Shown piece by piece: positions 14,856 to 21,160 of a DNA stretch of 23,711 bases. Both the position numbers and the translations under genes were made by a program. The stretch comes from a virus. The stretch is taken from positions 1-23,711 of the IMG/VR virus record IMGVR_UViG_3300030419_001458. The stretch is one strand, 5' to 3'. Below the pieces are notes generated by a model, which worked only from the letters and a program-made list of their open reading frames with translations, was not told where the DNA came from and did not search any database. The stretch's first letter is position 1. Every line of letters starts with the position of its first letter.

Positions 14856-15172
14856 TGACAATACCTAAAAATAAGTATAATGAGTTGAAACCATATTATG
14901 ACTTTCAAAGAAAAAAAGAATTTAATAAAGATTGGTGTTCTGCTATTATAAAAAGAGTTTTTACTTTATCAGGCGGTGTTATAGGAGCCGATGAGAAAGG
15001 TTTAGCTGAAGAAATATATGCCAACTTAAAAGAAGAAGATTATCAAACACCACCTATTAATTATGTGCCTGATAATCCTGATTGGCGAATTGAAGGAGAA
15101 AATTATGATAACTGGAAAGAAATTAGAAAGAATATACAGATTGGTGGGCAATTTATATGGAGGGAACAATGA
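14852..15172 (+). CDS. Hypothetical phage protein
   Basis: Encodes 106 residues; soluble, aromatic- and Asn/Asp-rich in the C-terminal half (YVPDNPDWRIEGENYDNW). The start is either ATG 14852 or the adjacent ATG 14855, both in frame within the ATGATGA overlap with the previous stop. It ends in an ATGA overlap with the third oxygenase gene. The overlaps on both ends support it being real. No family recognised. Confidence 0.68.
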   Translation: MMTIPKNKYNELKPYYDFQRKKEFNKDWCSAIIKRVFTLSGGVIGADEKGLAEEIYANLKEEDYQTPPINYVPDNPDWRIEGENYDNWKEIRKNIQIGGQFIWREQ

Positions 15173-15786
15173 GACCTATTTGTAAAGAATTAACACTAGA
15201 AGCATATGATGATATTTCTATATTGAATAGTGTAGCAGCACACCTTGATGGTATAGAATATAAAAAAGTTAAAACAAAATACACAAAAGGTTCAGATTGG
15301 ACTGCTATATCCTTACACGGATATGGACCAGACCCATTAGATATATTAAAACCAGGTGTTTTAAAAAGTTCAGTAAATGAACAAACAAACTTACAATGGA
15401 CACATTTAAAAGATAATAGTATTATGAAACCTATTTTAGATATACTAGAAAGAATACCTGCTGAAAAAGAAAGAGTTAGATTTATGAAACTTGAAGCAGG
15501 AAAGGTTATAGGTAAACATACAGATAAAATAGATAAGTCTATTGGTTTTGAAGATGGTGAGATAGTGAGAATACATATTCCAATTCGGACAAATGATAAA
15601 GTGGTATTTACTTTGTATGAAAGTCCGAAAGATAAAGAAGGAACAGAATACCAATTAAAAACTGGACACTATTATTATTGTGATGTCACAAAGGCTCACG
15701 CTGTCCGAAACGATAGTGAAGTTGATAGAATACATTTAGTTGCCGATTGTTTTGCCAATCAGGAATTACGGAACTTAATTTTATAG
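15169..15786 (+). CDS. Aspartyl/asparaginyl beta-hydroxylase-like oxygenase
   Basis: A 205-aa Fe(II)/2-oxoglutarate oxygenase resembling the aspartyl/asparaginyl beta-hydroxylase family. Key elements are RVRFMKLEAGKVIGKHTDK (about 102-120) with the His117-x-Asp119 iron pair, GEIVRIHIPIRTND (130-143), GHYYYCDVTKAHAVRND (166-182) with the distal His177, and DRIHLVADC (186-194) with Arg187 for 2-oxoglutarate. I start it at ATG 15169, which overlaps the upstream TGA and has GGAGGG just before it, rather than at ATG 15157 inside that ribosome site. It is the third oxygenase here and unrelated in layout to the other two. Substrate unknown. Confidence 0.85.
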   Translation: MRPICKELTLEAYDDISILNSVAAHLDGIEYKKVKTKYTKGSDWTAISLHGYGPDPLDILKPGVLKSSVNEQTNLQWTHLKDNSIMKPILDILERIPAEKERVRFMKLEAGKVIGKHTDKIDKSIGFEDGEIVRIHIPIRTNDKVVFTLYESPKDKEGTEYQLKTGHYYYCDVTKAHAVRNDSEVDRIHLVADCFANQELRNLIL

Positions 15787-15812
15787 ACTTTTAATTAGTT
15801 TTATGTTATAAT
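15784..15812 (+). promoter_or_regulatory. Sigma70 promoter of the GNAT gene (leaderless)
   Basis: TAGACT (15784-15789) overlaps the previous stop codon; 17-nt spacer; perfect TATAAT (15807-15812). ATG 15821 follows after exactly 8 nt, the same geometry as the uvsY promoter, and there is no Shine-Dalgarno. Confidence 0.82.
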
Positions 15813-15820
15813 AGTAAATT

Positions 15821-16258
15821 ATGAAACACGCTAAAATAGAAGATTTTGAAAAAGTAAAAGGAATCTTTTATCAACATAAGAAATGGTTTCCTCACATACG
15901 AACCGACTATATGCGAAGGATGATAGATAAGGGTTGTGTAGTTTTAGAAAGAGATGTTATTATTACATATAATTTCTATAAACGAAAACAAAGAATAGGT
16001 AATGTTTTAGCACAACAAGGTGATTGTATTCTTCATCAAATCGCAGCTAAAAATAAAGATGGTTCTGCTAGTGAGATATTACAAAAGTTTTTTAAGTTTG
16101 TTAAAAGACGAGTTTACTTGAGCGTGAGGAGTGATAATGATATTGCCAAGAAATTTTATTTGAGGAATAATATGAAACTAGTAGGAGGAACAAGTTGGGC
16201 AAGAGGAACACTACCTGGGGATGTATATCTATATGACCAGGTCGAGGAAAATAAATGA
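15821..16258 (+). CDS. GNAT-type N-acetyltransferase
   Basis: A 145-aa protein with the outline of a Gcn5-related acetyltransferase. It has an N-terminal alpha segment (IEDFEKVKGIFYQHKKWFP), central strands around VVLERDVIITYNFYKR and GDCILHQIAAKNKDGSASEILQKFF, and a C-terminal VYLSVRSDNDIAKKFYLRNNMKLVGGTSWARG. The last motif (residue run with N/D-x-x-A-x-x-F-Y-x-x-x-G/M-F/K) is the classic GNAT motif B region. The pyrophosphate-binding Q/R-x-x-G-x-G/A loop is degenerate, so activity is less certain. Substrate unknown; it could target proteins, toxins or the host translation apparatus. It has its own early leaderless promoter and begins a run of small genes. Confidence 0.8.
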   Translation: MKHAKIEDFEKVKGIFYQHKKWFPHIRTDYMRRMIDKGCVVLERDVIITYNFYKRKQRIGNVLAQQGDCILHQIAAKNKDGSASEILQKFFKFVKRRVYLSVRSDNDIAKKFYLRNNMKLVGGTSWARGTLPGDVYLYDQVEENK

Positions 16259-16427
16259 ATGGAGAAGGAATGCATATCCTGCTTGTGTAGGACTTGCAAA
16301 ATCAAATGGTAAAGTGAAAGAATGTTGGAATGATATGAAATTTAGAAAAGTAAAATGGTATTATAATTATATACCTTTCCGATGGTTAGGTTGGGACAGA
16401 AAGGGAATTAAGATATGTTTCAGATAG
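16233..16427 (+). CDS. Small Trp-rich basic protein
   Basis: Encodes 64 residues from ATG 16233 (an in-frame ATG at 16221 would add four). Basic and rich in Trp (EWRRNAY, ECWNDMKF, VKWYYNY, RWLGWDRKG). It overlaps the acetyltransferase gene by 26 nt and the following mini-gene by 13 nt. No ribosome site is obvious and no family is recognised. The overlaps and the non-random composition make it plausible, but it could be spurious. Confidence 0.45.
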   Translation: MTRSRKINEWRRNAYPACVGLAKSNGKVKECWNDMKFRKVKWYYNYIPFRWLGWDRKGIKICFR

Positions 16428-16477
16428 CAGTAATTATATTATTAATATTAATATTAATGAACACTTGTGGGCAATAA
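16415..16477 (+). CDS. 20-aa lipoprotein-like mini-protein
   Basis: A 20-codon frame starting at ATG 16415, preceded by AAGGGA. It is almost entirely hydrophobic (AVIILLILILMNT) and ends Cys-Gly-Gln, with the Cys at residue 18. This looks like a signal anchor with a lipobox-like end, similar to very small entericidin- or lysis-type lipopeptides. Its stop codon overlaps the ATG of the next membrane protein (TAATG), which argues for coupled translation. No homolog is claimed and the lipobox is imperfect (MNTC). Confidence 0.4.
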   Translation: MFQIAVIILLILILMNTCGQ

Positions 16478-16677
16478 TGTTTGAGTTTATAAAACATAAT
16501 AGTATTGGTCTTGCATTAATTTATACATTAGGTCATATTTGTATAGCTATGACCGTTGTAAGAATATTGACAAATGCAAGTATATGGGAATCAGGTGCAG
16601 TTGCTTTAATAGAACCAAGTATAAATGGTATTTGGTTTTATATTTTGCATAGAATTTGGAGACATTATAATGGTTGA
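16477..16677 (+). CDS. Small membrane protein, DUF2061-like
   Basis: Encodes 66 residues with two hydrophobic segments (GLALIYTLGHICIAMTVV and AVALIEPSINGIWFYIL). The pattern of a first helix, short loop, Ala-rich helix with EPxxNxxWFYxLHRxW matches the DUF2061 family of small bacterial inner-membrane proteins, as I remember it. I start it at ATG 16477, which overlaps the preceding stop. Its own stop overlaps the next start at 16670. Function is unknown; phage copies might act in the membrane during takeover or exclusion. Confidence 0.62.
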   Translation: MFEFIKHNSIGLALIYTLGHICIAMTVVRILTNASIWESGAVALIEPSINGIWFYILHRIWRHYNG

Positions 16678-16975
16678 GAAGTTTAAAAAATTAGACCAAA
16701 AGATTAAAGAGTTAAATTCAACTAGAGTATTTAAAAAGATAACACCTAAAGGAGGATTGTCTTGGTATGTAAAATGGATTTCAAGTGCATTTATATTATC
16801 TGCTGTGGCGTGTAGGTCAACAGGTAATCTTGCAGTATTCGATTTATGGTTAAGTTTAATTGGAACATCAGGATGGTTTTGGGTTGGAATGTTATGGCAC
16901 GATAGAGCGCTTATTATGTTGAACGGTGCATTATCTTCCATACTAGTAGTAGGAATATTAAATTATTATGTCTGA
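16670..16975 (+). CDS. Small three-helix membrane protein
   Basis: Encodes 101 residues from ATG 16670. A charged N-terminal helix (VEKFKKLDQKIKELNSTRVFKK) is followed by three hydrophobic segments: WYVKWISSAFILSAVAC (about 31-47), WLSLIGTSGWFWVGMLW (60-76), and ALIMLNGALSSILVVGIL (80-97). WHDRALI between the last two is a distinctive loop. Such proteins occur in marine phages and bacteria without a known role. The start overlaps the previous stop and its end overlaps the methyltransferase start by 8 nt. Confidence 0.7.
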   Translation: MVEKFKKLDQKIKELNSTRVFKKITPKGGLSWYVKWISSAFILSAVACRSTGNLAVFDLWLSLIGTSGWFWVGMLWHDRALIMLNGALSSILVVGILNYYV

Positions 16976-18047
16976 TATATTACAAGAAGCACACGATAGT
17001 TGGAAAGAAAAGGGGTTTCCATATTACCCTACTGATAAGAAATGGCGTGATAATATTTTTAATCAATTAGCAAATTTTAAAAGAGATACACTAATTGATA
17101 GAAAGAATAAAGTCATAGGTCAATCAGCACACGGATTAAATCTTGCTTGGTCATATATGCCACACGCTTGGGATATACAATGTGGTAAAATGAGAACACC
17201 TATGGAAATATGGAATGATGAAGAACACCTTAAAAAAGGATTAAACAAAATATTAACTGGAACATTTTTCGATAAGAAACCTGCTCATATGATTACTGAT
17301 TCAGATATGAGGTCTATGTTAAGAAGATACTCTGGTACCCAAATGGTATCAAATTTCAGACCGACAGCGGCCGCGGCGATGTATGATGTATTTGTAAAAA
17401 AAGATAGTCCATTAGAAGGCACAACAGCAGGAGTTGTATGGGATCCATCTATGGGTTATGGGGGTAGATTATTAGGTGCGATTGCAGCTGGGGTTAATTA
17501 TGTAGGAACAGACCCTTGTATTCCTACTCATACAGGTTTAAAACAGATAAGAGCAGATTACGGACATACTCATAAGTTGTATAAACTATTAAGACAAGGT
17601 AGTGAAACATTTATTCCAAAAGAAGAAACATTAGATTTTGTATTTACAAGTCCACCGTATTTTGGATGGGAAGCATACGGAGATGAACCAGAACAATCTA
17701 GTATTAAATTCAATACAAGTGATGAGTGGAAAGAGAAGTTTTTAAAAAAGACTATAGCTAATGCACATATCGGATTAAAGACAGGTAAGTATCTAGCATT
17801 AAATGTTGCGAACACAAAACAATATAAGACCTTTGAGGAAGATACCGTTTCACTTGCAAAAGATGTAGGGTTTGAACATACAGATACTTGGTGGTTATCA
17901 CTATCTACTCAACAAGGGGGTTCTGCCGTTTCTACATTAGACGGAGATACTACTGAAAAGAAACAAAAACAACAATATATGGGTGAGTATAAAAGACCCG
18001 ATATTCCAGGTCGTAAATTCGAACCGACATTTATCTTTAAAAAATAG
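16968..18047 (+). CDS. DNA methyltransferase (N6-adenine or N4-cytosine)
   Basis: A 359-aa S-adenosylmethionine-dependent DNA methyltransferase. The catalytic TSPPYFGW (motif IV, about 227-234) indicates amino-methylation of adenine or cytosine. Motif I appears as VVWDPSMGYGGRLLGA (156-171) and lies before motif IV; GVNYVGTDPC supplies the acidic motif II residue. The N-terminal 150 residues (NLAWSYMPHAWDIQC, RTPMEIWND, SNFRPTAAAAMYD) are conserved in similar phage proteins and may hold DNA recognition. No restriction gene is adjacent. It ends the operon; an untranslated gap follows. Confidence 0.9.
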   Translation: MSDILQEAHDSWKEKGFPYYPTDKKWRDNIFNQLANFKRDTLIDRKNKVIGQSAHGLNLAWSYMPHAWDIQCGKMRTPMEIWNDEEHLKKGLNKILTGTFFDKKPAHMITDSDMRSMLRRYSGTQMVSNFRPTAAAAMYDVFVKKDSPLEGTTAGVVWDPSMGYGGRLLGAIAAGVNYVGTDPCIPTHTGLKQIRADYGHTHKLYKLLRQGSETFIPKEETLDFVFTSPPYFGWEAYGDEPEQSSIKFNTSDEWKEKFLKKTIANAHIGLKTGKYLALNVANTKQYKTFEEDTVSLAKDVGFEHTDTWWLSLSTQQGGSAVSTLDGDTTEKKQKQQYMGEYKRPDIPGRKFEPTFIFKK

Positions 18048-18048
18048 A

Positions 18049-18066
18049 CGAATCACAGACGATTCG
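18049..18066 (+). other. Hairpin after the methyltransferase gene
   Basis: CGAATC (18049-18054) pairs with GATTCG (18061-18066) around ACAGAC. No U tract follows, so termination is doubtful. The rest of the gap to 18212 holds the GAAC repeat, a 7-bp inverted repeat (ATTCCAA 18118-18124 with TTGGAAT 18164-18170), a TATAAATC near-late box (18133-18140) and the promoter listed separately. Confidence 0.5.
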
Positions 18067-18071
18067 CAAAA

Positions 18072-18086
18072 GAACAAAATAAGAAC
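18072..18086. promoter_or_regulatory. GAAC-N7-GAAC element (LexA-like box), copy 1
   Basis: GAAC AAAATAA GAAC is the reverse complement of GTTC-N7-GTTC, the SOS box of many alphaproteobacteria. It ends 126 nt before the VWA gene start. A near-identical copy is at 21023-21037. Binding by a host LexA is inferred, not shown; the site is upstream of rather than overlapping the best promoter. Confidence 0.5.
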
Positions 18087-18175
18087 ATAGTAGTTGTTGC
18101 AAAAATACAACACATTTATTCCAAAAAACCCTTATAAATCAACAAAAAAATAATCCATTTTTATTGGAATAGTGC

Positions 18176-18204
18176 TTGCATTTATGCCGTAAATAGACTA
18201 GCAT
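18176..18204 (+). promoter_or_regulatory. Sigma70-like promoter of the VWA gene (leaderless)
   Basis: TTGCAT (18176-18181), 17-nt spacer, TAGCAT (18199-18204), with ATG 18213 exactly 8 nt later, the same geometry as at uvsY and the GNAT gene. TATACT at 18204-18209 is an alternative -10. No Shine-Dalgarno is seen. Confidence 0.55.
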
Positions 18205-18212
18205 ATACTTAA

Positions 18213-20687
18213 ATGCGAAATAAAAAACAAAATATAAATGTAATTAACAAAGAATCTAAAGGATATCTTGCTAAATTACTTGCAACAGAAAATATTTCCG
18301 TAGAACATAAAAAAGTGCAAACAGCATCCTTTGATGTTAAGAGTAGAAAATTAACACTTCCTATCTGGAAGAAAATGGATAATAATGTTATTGACTTATT
18401 AATTGCACACGAAGTTGGACACGCCTTATATACCCCTCAAAACGCTTGGGAAAAAGCTATAGACAAAGGTATTCAACATTCATTTTTAAATGTTATTGAG
18501 GATGCTAGAATTGAGAAATTAATTAAAAGAAAATACCCAGGAACTTCACAATCATTTATTAAAGGATATAAAACATTAATTGAAGGTGATTTTTTCGGAA
18601 CTAAAAAAAGAGATATTAATAAAATGCTACTAATTGATAGATTAAATATTCACTTTAAATCTTCCATAGTAGGTTCAATAGTTAAATTTGATAATAAAAA
18701 AGAATTAGATATTGTTAAAAGAATGGAACAATTAGAAACTTTTGATGATGTTGTTAAACTTGCTGAAGAATTAGGGGGTTATTGTAAATCGGAAATGCAA
18801 TCTAAAGGTATTGACCAATTAGATGTTGGTGATGGTGATATTGATGAAGATTCAGAACCATATGATTCAGATGAGATGAGGGATGAACAACAAGGTAATG
18901 ATTCAGACCAACAAAAAAGTGAAGAAGAAAACAAAGATTCAGAAGAAACAGAACAAGACCAAGACGGCCAAGGTAATGCTGATGATAAAGAAGAAAAAAA
19001 AGAAGAAGATAAAAAAGAAAAAAATGAATCAGATAGTCCTGGAAGAAATGCAGGTCATCAGGCAGATGATACTAAACAAACTTGGAATGATTCAGACCCA
19101 GAACCTATTGCTGAGACCGATACTTCTTATGAAGAAAATAGTAAAAAATTATTAGACAAAGACTCTAAAGAAAATGAATATTTTTATATTCACAATTTTA
19201 AAAACTACAAAGACTTTGTTTGGGACTATAAAAAAGTATTAAAAGATTTCCGTAATCACCATAATGTATTTTTTAATGGAACTGACAGAAATGAATATTA
19301 TAAAAGTCCAGAAAGAAACAAAGCTTGGCAATTCGGTGTTAGTGAATATCAAAAATTTAAAAGAGATAGTTCAAAACAAGTTAATTATATGGTTAAAGAA
19401 TTTGAGATGAAAAAAGCAGCAGCCGCATATAAGAGGGCACAAACATCCAATTCAGGAGTTATTGACCCATTAAAATTACATAGTTATAAATTTAATCAGG
19501 ATATTTTTAAAAGATTAACTGCTACACCTGATGGTAAGAATCACGGTTTAATAATGTATATTGATTGGTCAGGTAGTATGAGTGATAAATTATTTGATAC
19601 TATTAAACAATTAATGAATTTAACTATGTTTTGTAAAAAGATTAATATACCTTTTGAAGTATATGCTTTCAATAACGGTCGTTGGGAAAGTAGTGTGGAA
19701 AGAGATAAGGAAGATAGAAAATGTATTTATCAAAATAAAGATGTCACTATTGACCATAATTTAAGAATAATAAATTATATTTCTTCAAAAATGAATGCTA
19801 GAGAATATGAAACTGGAATGATGAATTTATATATGTTAGGGTTATCAAAAAGCAGAGATTATTATTCATATTTCCATCCAAGAAAATTTCATAGAATGAG
19901 TGCTGAAGAACAAGAAAAACTTATAGCTGAACAGGAATTGATGAGAAATTTACCAGATACTCCTTCAGGTTATGGGTTAAGTTCAACACCTTTAAATGAT
20001 ACTATTATGGCAGCGATGTATATGGTTCCAGAATTTCAATTAGAATATAATATTGATAAAATGATTACCGTATTTTTAACTGACGGTTCTTCCGATGGTA
20101 ATGAAAGAGTTGCTATTACAGACCCAGCAGATAAAACTAAAGAGATGGATGATGATTGGTATGTAAAGTCACCAAACAAATATTATGCAGGCACAAATGC
20201 ATATGGAAGTATTCATCTAGGATATAATACTAACCACATTATGGTTGATAGAATTACTAAAAATCAATATTCAAATACTGGTTCCAGAACCACTATGACC
20301 GATAATTTATTAAGAGCATTAAAAGAAAGAACAGGAACTACACTTATTGGTTTTTATATTACTAGTGGGAAAAGATTAGACTATTATATGTTGGACGATT
20401 ATTTTCCACAAAATACTTTTTATTCAGAAAAAGGTAAAAAAACATATGATAGAAATTTAATTAATGCACATTGGAGAAAACACAAATATTTATGTGCTAC
20501 AGATAATACAGGTTATGATGAATACTACCTCATTAGTGGGGCAGGTATAAAGATTACTGATGGTCAAATGGCAACACCATCTGATAATGCAAAAAAGGGA
20601 GAAATAAAAAGGTTGTTCTCACAAAACTTAAAGTCGAATAGACAAAGTAGAGTGATAATGCACCGATTTATTTCACAAGTTGCTTAA
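18213..20687 (+). CDS. Metallopeptidase-motif and VWA-domain protein (CobT-like)
   Basis: An 824-aa protein in three parts. The N-terminal 200 residues contain LLIAHEVGHALYTP with a zincin HExxH at 66-70 and NVIEDARIE (93-101) with Glu96 as a possible third zinc ligand. Residues about 205-325 are a low-complexity acidic/Lys-rich linker. The C-terminal half is a von Willebrand A domain: MYIDWSGSMSDK with the MIDAS DxSGS at 451-455, and ITVFLTDGSSDG later. VWA proteins of this type work with MoxR/CobS AAA+ ATPases, as in CobT-CobS cobalt chelatase, and such an ATPase is encoded two genes downstream. Phage versions are usually annotated CobT, but the HExxH makes a peptidase or unfolding role possible. 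It has its own early promoter. Confidence 0.85.
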   Translation: MRNKKQNINVINKESKGYLAKLLATENISVEHKKVQTASFDVKSRKLTLPIWKKMDNNVIDLLIAHEVGHALYTPQNAWEKAIDKGIQHSFLNVIEDARIEKLIKRKYPGTSQSFIKGYKTLIEGDFFGTKKRDINKMLLIDRLNIHFKSSIVGSIVKFDNKKELDIVKRMEQLETFDDVVKLAEELGGYCKSEMQSKGIDQLDVGDGDIDEDSEPYDSDEMRDEQQGNDSDQQKSEEENKDSEETEQDQDGQGNADDKEEKKEEDKKEKNESDSPGRNAGHQADDTKQTWNDSDPEPIAETDTSYEENSKKLLDKDSKENEYFYIHNFKNYKDFVWDYKKVLKDFRNHHNVFFNGTDRNEYYKSPERNKAWQFGVSEYQKFKRDSSKQVNYMVKEFEMKKAAAAYKRAQTSNSGVIDPLKLHSYKFNQDIFKRLTATPDGKNHGLIMYIDWSGSMSDKLFDTIKQLMNLTMFCKKINIPFEVYAFNNGRWESSVERDKEDRKCIYQNKDVTIDHNLRIINYISSKMNAREYETGMMNLYMLGLSKSRDYYSYFHPRKFHRMSAEEQEKLIAEQELMRNLPDTPSGYGLSSTPLNDTIMAAMYMVPEFQLEYNIDKMITVFLTDGSSDGNERVAITDPADKTKEMDDDWYVKSPNKYYAGTNAYGSIHLGYNTNHIMVDRITKNQYSNTGSRTTMTDNLLRALKERTGTTLIGFYITSGKRLDYYMLDDYFPQNTFYSEKGKKTYDRNLINAHWRKHKYLCATDNTGYDEYYLISGAGIKITDGQMATPSDNAKKGEIKRLFSQNLKSNRQSRVIMHRFISQVA

Positions 20688-20706
20688 ATTGAAGGGAACT
20701 TATATT

Positions 20707-20970
20707 ATGGAAAACAATCCAAGTGTAAAACTTTCAGATAGTCAAAAAGAGTTTGTTGAATTAGCAAATTCAGAAGGCTTTAATTCTACTATTACTAGAA
20801 AAGATATTATTTCTTTACAAGGTAAACACGGAATTAAAAAACCTGCTTGGCTTATGAAAAATATGAGTTATAGAATCGGTAGAGCTCAATATAGTTTGCC
20901 TACAATAGGGCAAGTTATGAGCGAATCAACTGATTCGGTAACTACTGATACCGAGGTTAATGACCAATAG
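20707..20970 (+). CDS. Stand-alone copy of the CobS-like N-terminal domain
   Basis: Encodes 87 residues from ATG 20707, which has GAAGGGA 9 nt upstream; a TTG start at 20680 overlapping the VWA gene is less likely. Residues from SDSQKEFVELANSEG to RIGRAQYSLPT align with residues 6-59 of the AAA+ protein downstream (NSQKEVVEALNAHYG to KIGRGMYKLPV), including K-x-P-[AS]-W-L and Y-[RK]-IGR-x-x-Y-x-LP. The domain resembles a small helix-turn-helix or winged helix. As a single-domain copy between the VWA and AAA+ genes it could act as an adaptor, competitor or regulator of the pair. A strong hairpin follows. Confidence 0.82.
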   Translation: MENNPSVKLSDSQKEFVELANSEGFNSTITRKDIISLQGKHGIKKPAWLMKNMSYRIGRAQYSLPTIGQVMSESTDSVTTDTEVNDQ

Positions 20971-20988
20971 TATCAAAAAAATACTAGG

Positions 20989-21012
20989 AATGGGGGTTTT
21001 TAACCCCCATTT
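20989..21012 (+). terminator. Strong hairpin, probable terminator
   Basis: AATGGGGGTT (20989-20998) and AACCCCCATT (21002-21011) form a perfect 10-bp stem with a TTT loop. Only a short T run follows, so termination may be partial. It separates the VWA/87-aa unit from the AAA+ gene. Confidence 0.7.
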
Positions 21013-21022
21013 CGGACAAATA

Positions 21023-21037
21023 GAACAAAATGAGAAC
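21023..21037. promoter_or_regulatory. GAAC-N7-GAAC element (LexA-like box), copy 2
   Basis: GAAC AAAATGA GAAC differs from copy 1 at one base over the 15-nt core and lies 123 nt before the AAA+ start, nearly the same distance as copy 1 from the VWA gene. Both copies directly follow a hairpin. Confidence 0.5.
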
Positions 21038-21122
21038 AAAGAAAATGGAAAAAGCGCAGAAAATAAGGGCTTTTTTATCCATTATTTGCTTGAGAATAAT
21101 CCGAATCTATGTTAAGCTTAAG

Positions 21123-21128
21123 TATAAT
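21123..21128 (+). promoter_or_regulatory. Possible -10 box of the AAA+ gene
   Basis: A perfect TATAAT precedes the AAA+ gene by 32 nt, but the hexamer 17 nt upstream (TCCGAA) is a poor -35. TTGAGA at 21090-21095 is a better -35 but pairs by spacing with TAAGCT (21113-21118). The promoter is likely, its exact boxes are not. Confidence 0.4.
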
Positions 21129-21160
21129 GAAAATTGAAAACTATATTATGAAAGGAAAAA

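Noticed and set aside
11806-18047. Restriction-modification system
   Set aside because: Two methyltransferases are present but no restriction endonuclease or specificity subunit is encoded in the window.
18049-18212. CRISPR or origin in the gap before the VWA gene
   Set aside because: No repeat-spacer pattern or iterated origin motifs are present; only single inverted repeats, the GAAC element and a promoter are seen.
18883-19155. Lys/Met-rich 90-aa frame inside the VWA gene
   Set aside because: It is the shifted reading of the acidic low-complexity linker (GAA/AAA repeats) and has no independent support.
20680-20706. TTG start for the 87-aa protein
   Set aside because: ATG 20707 has a ribosome site at proper spacing and the conserved domain begins only after it.
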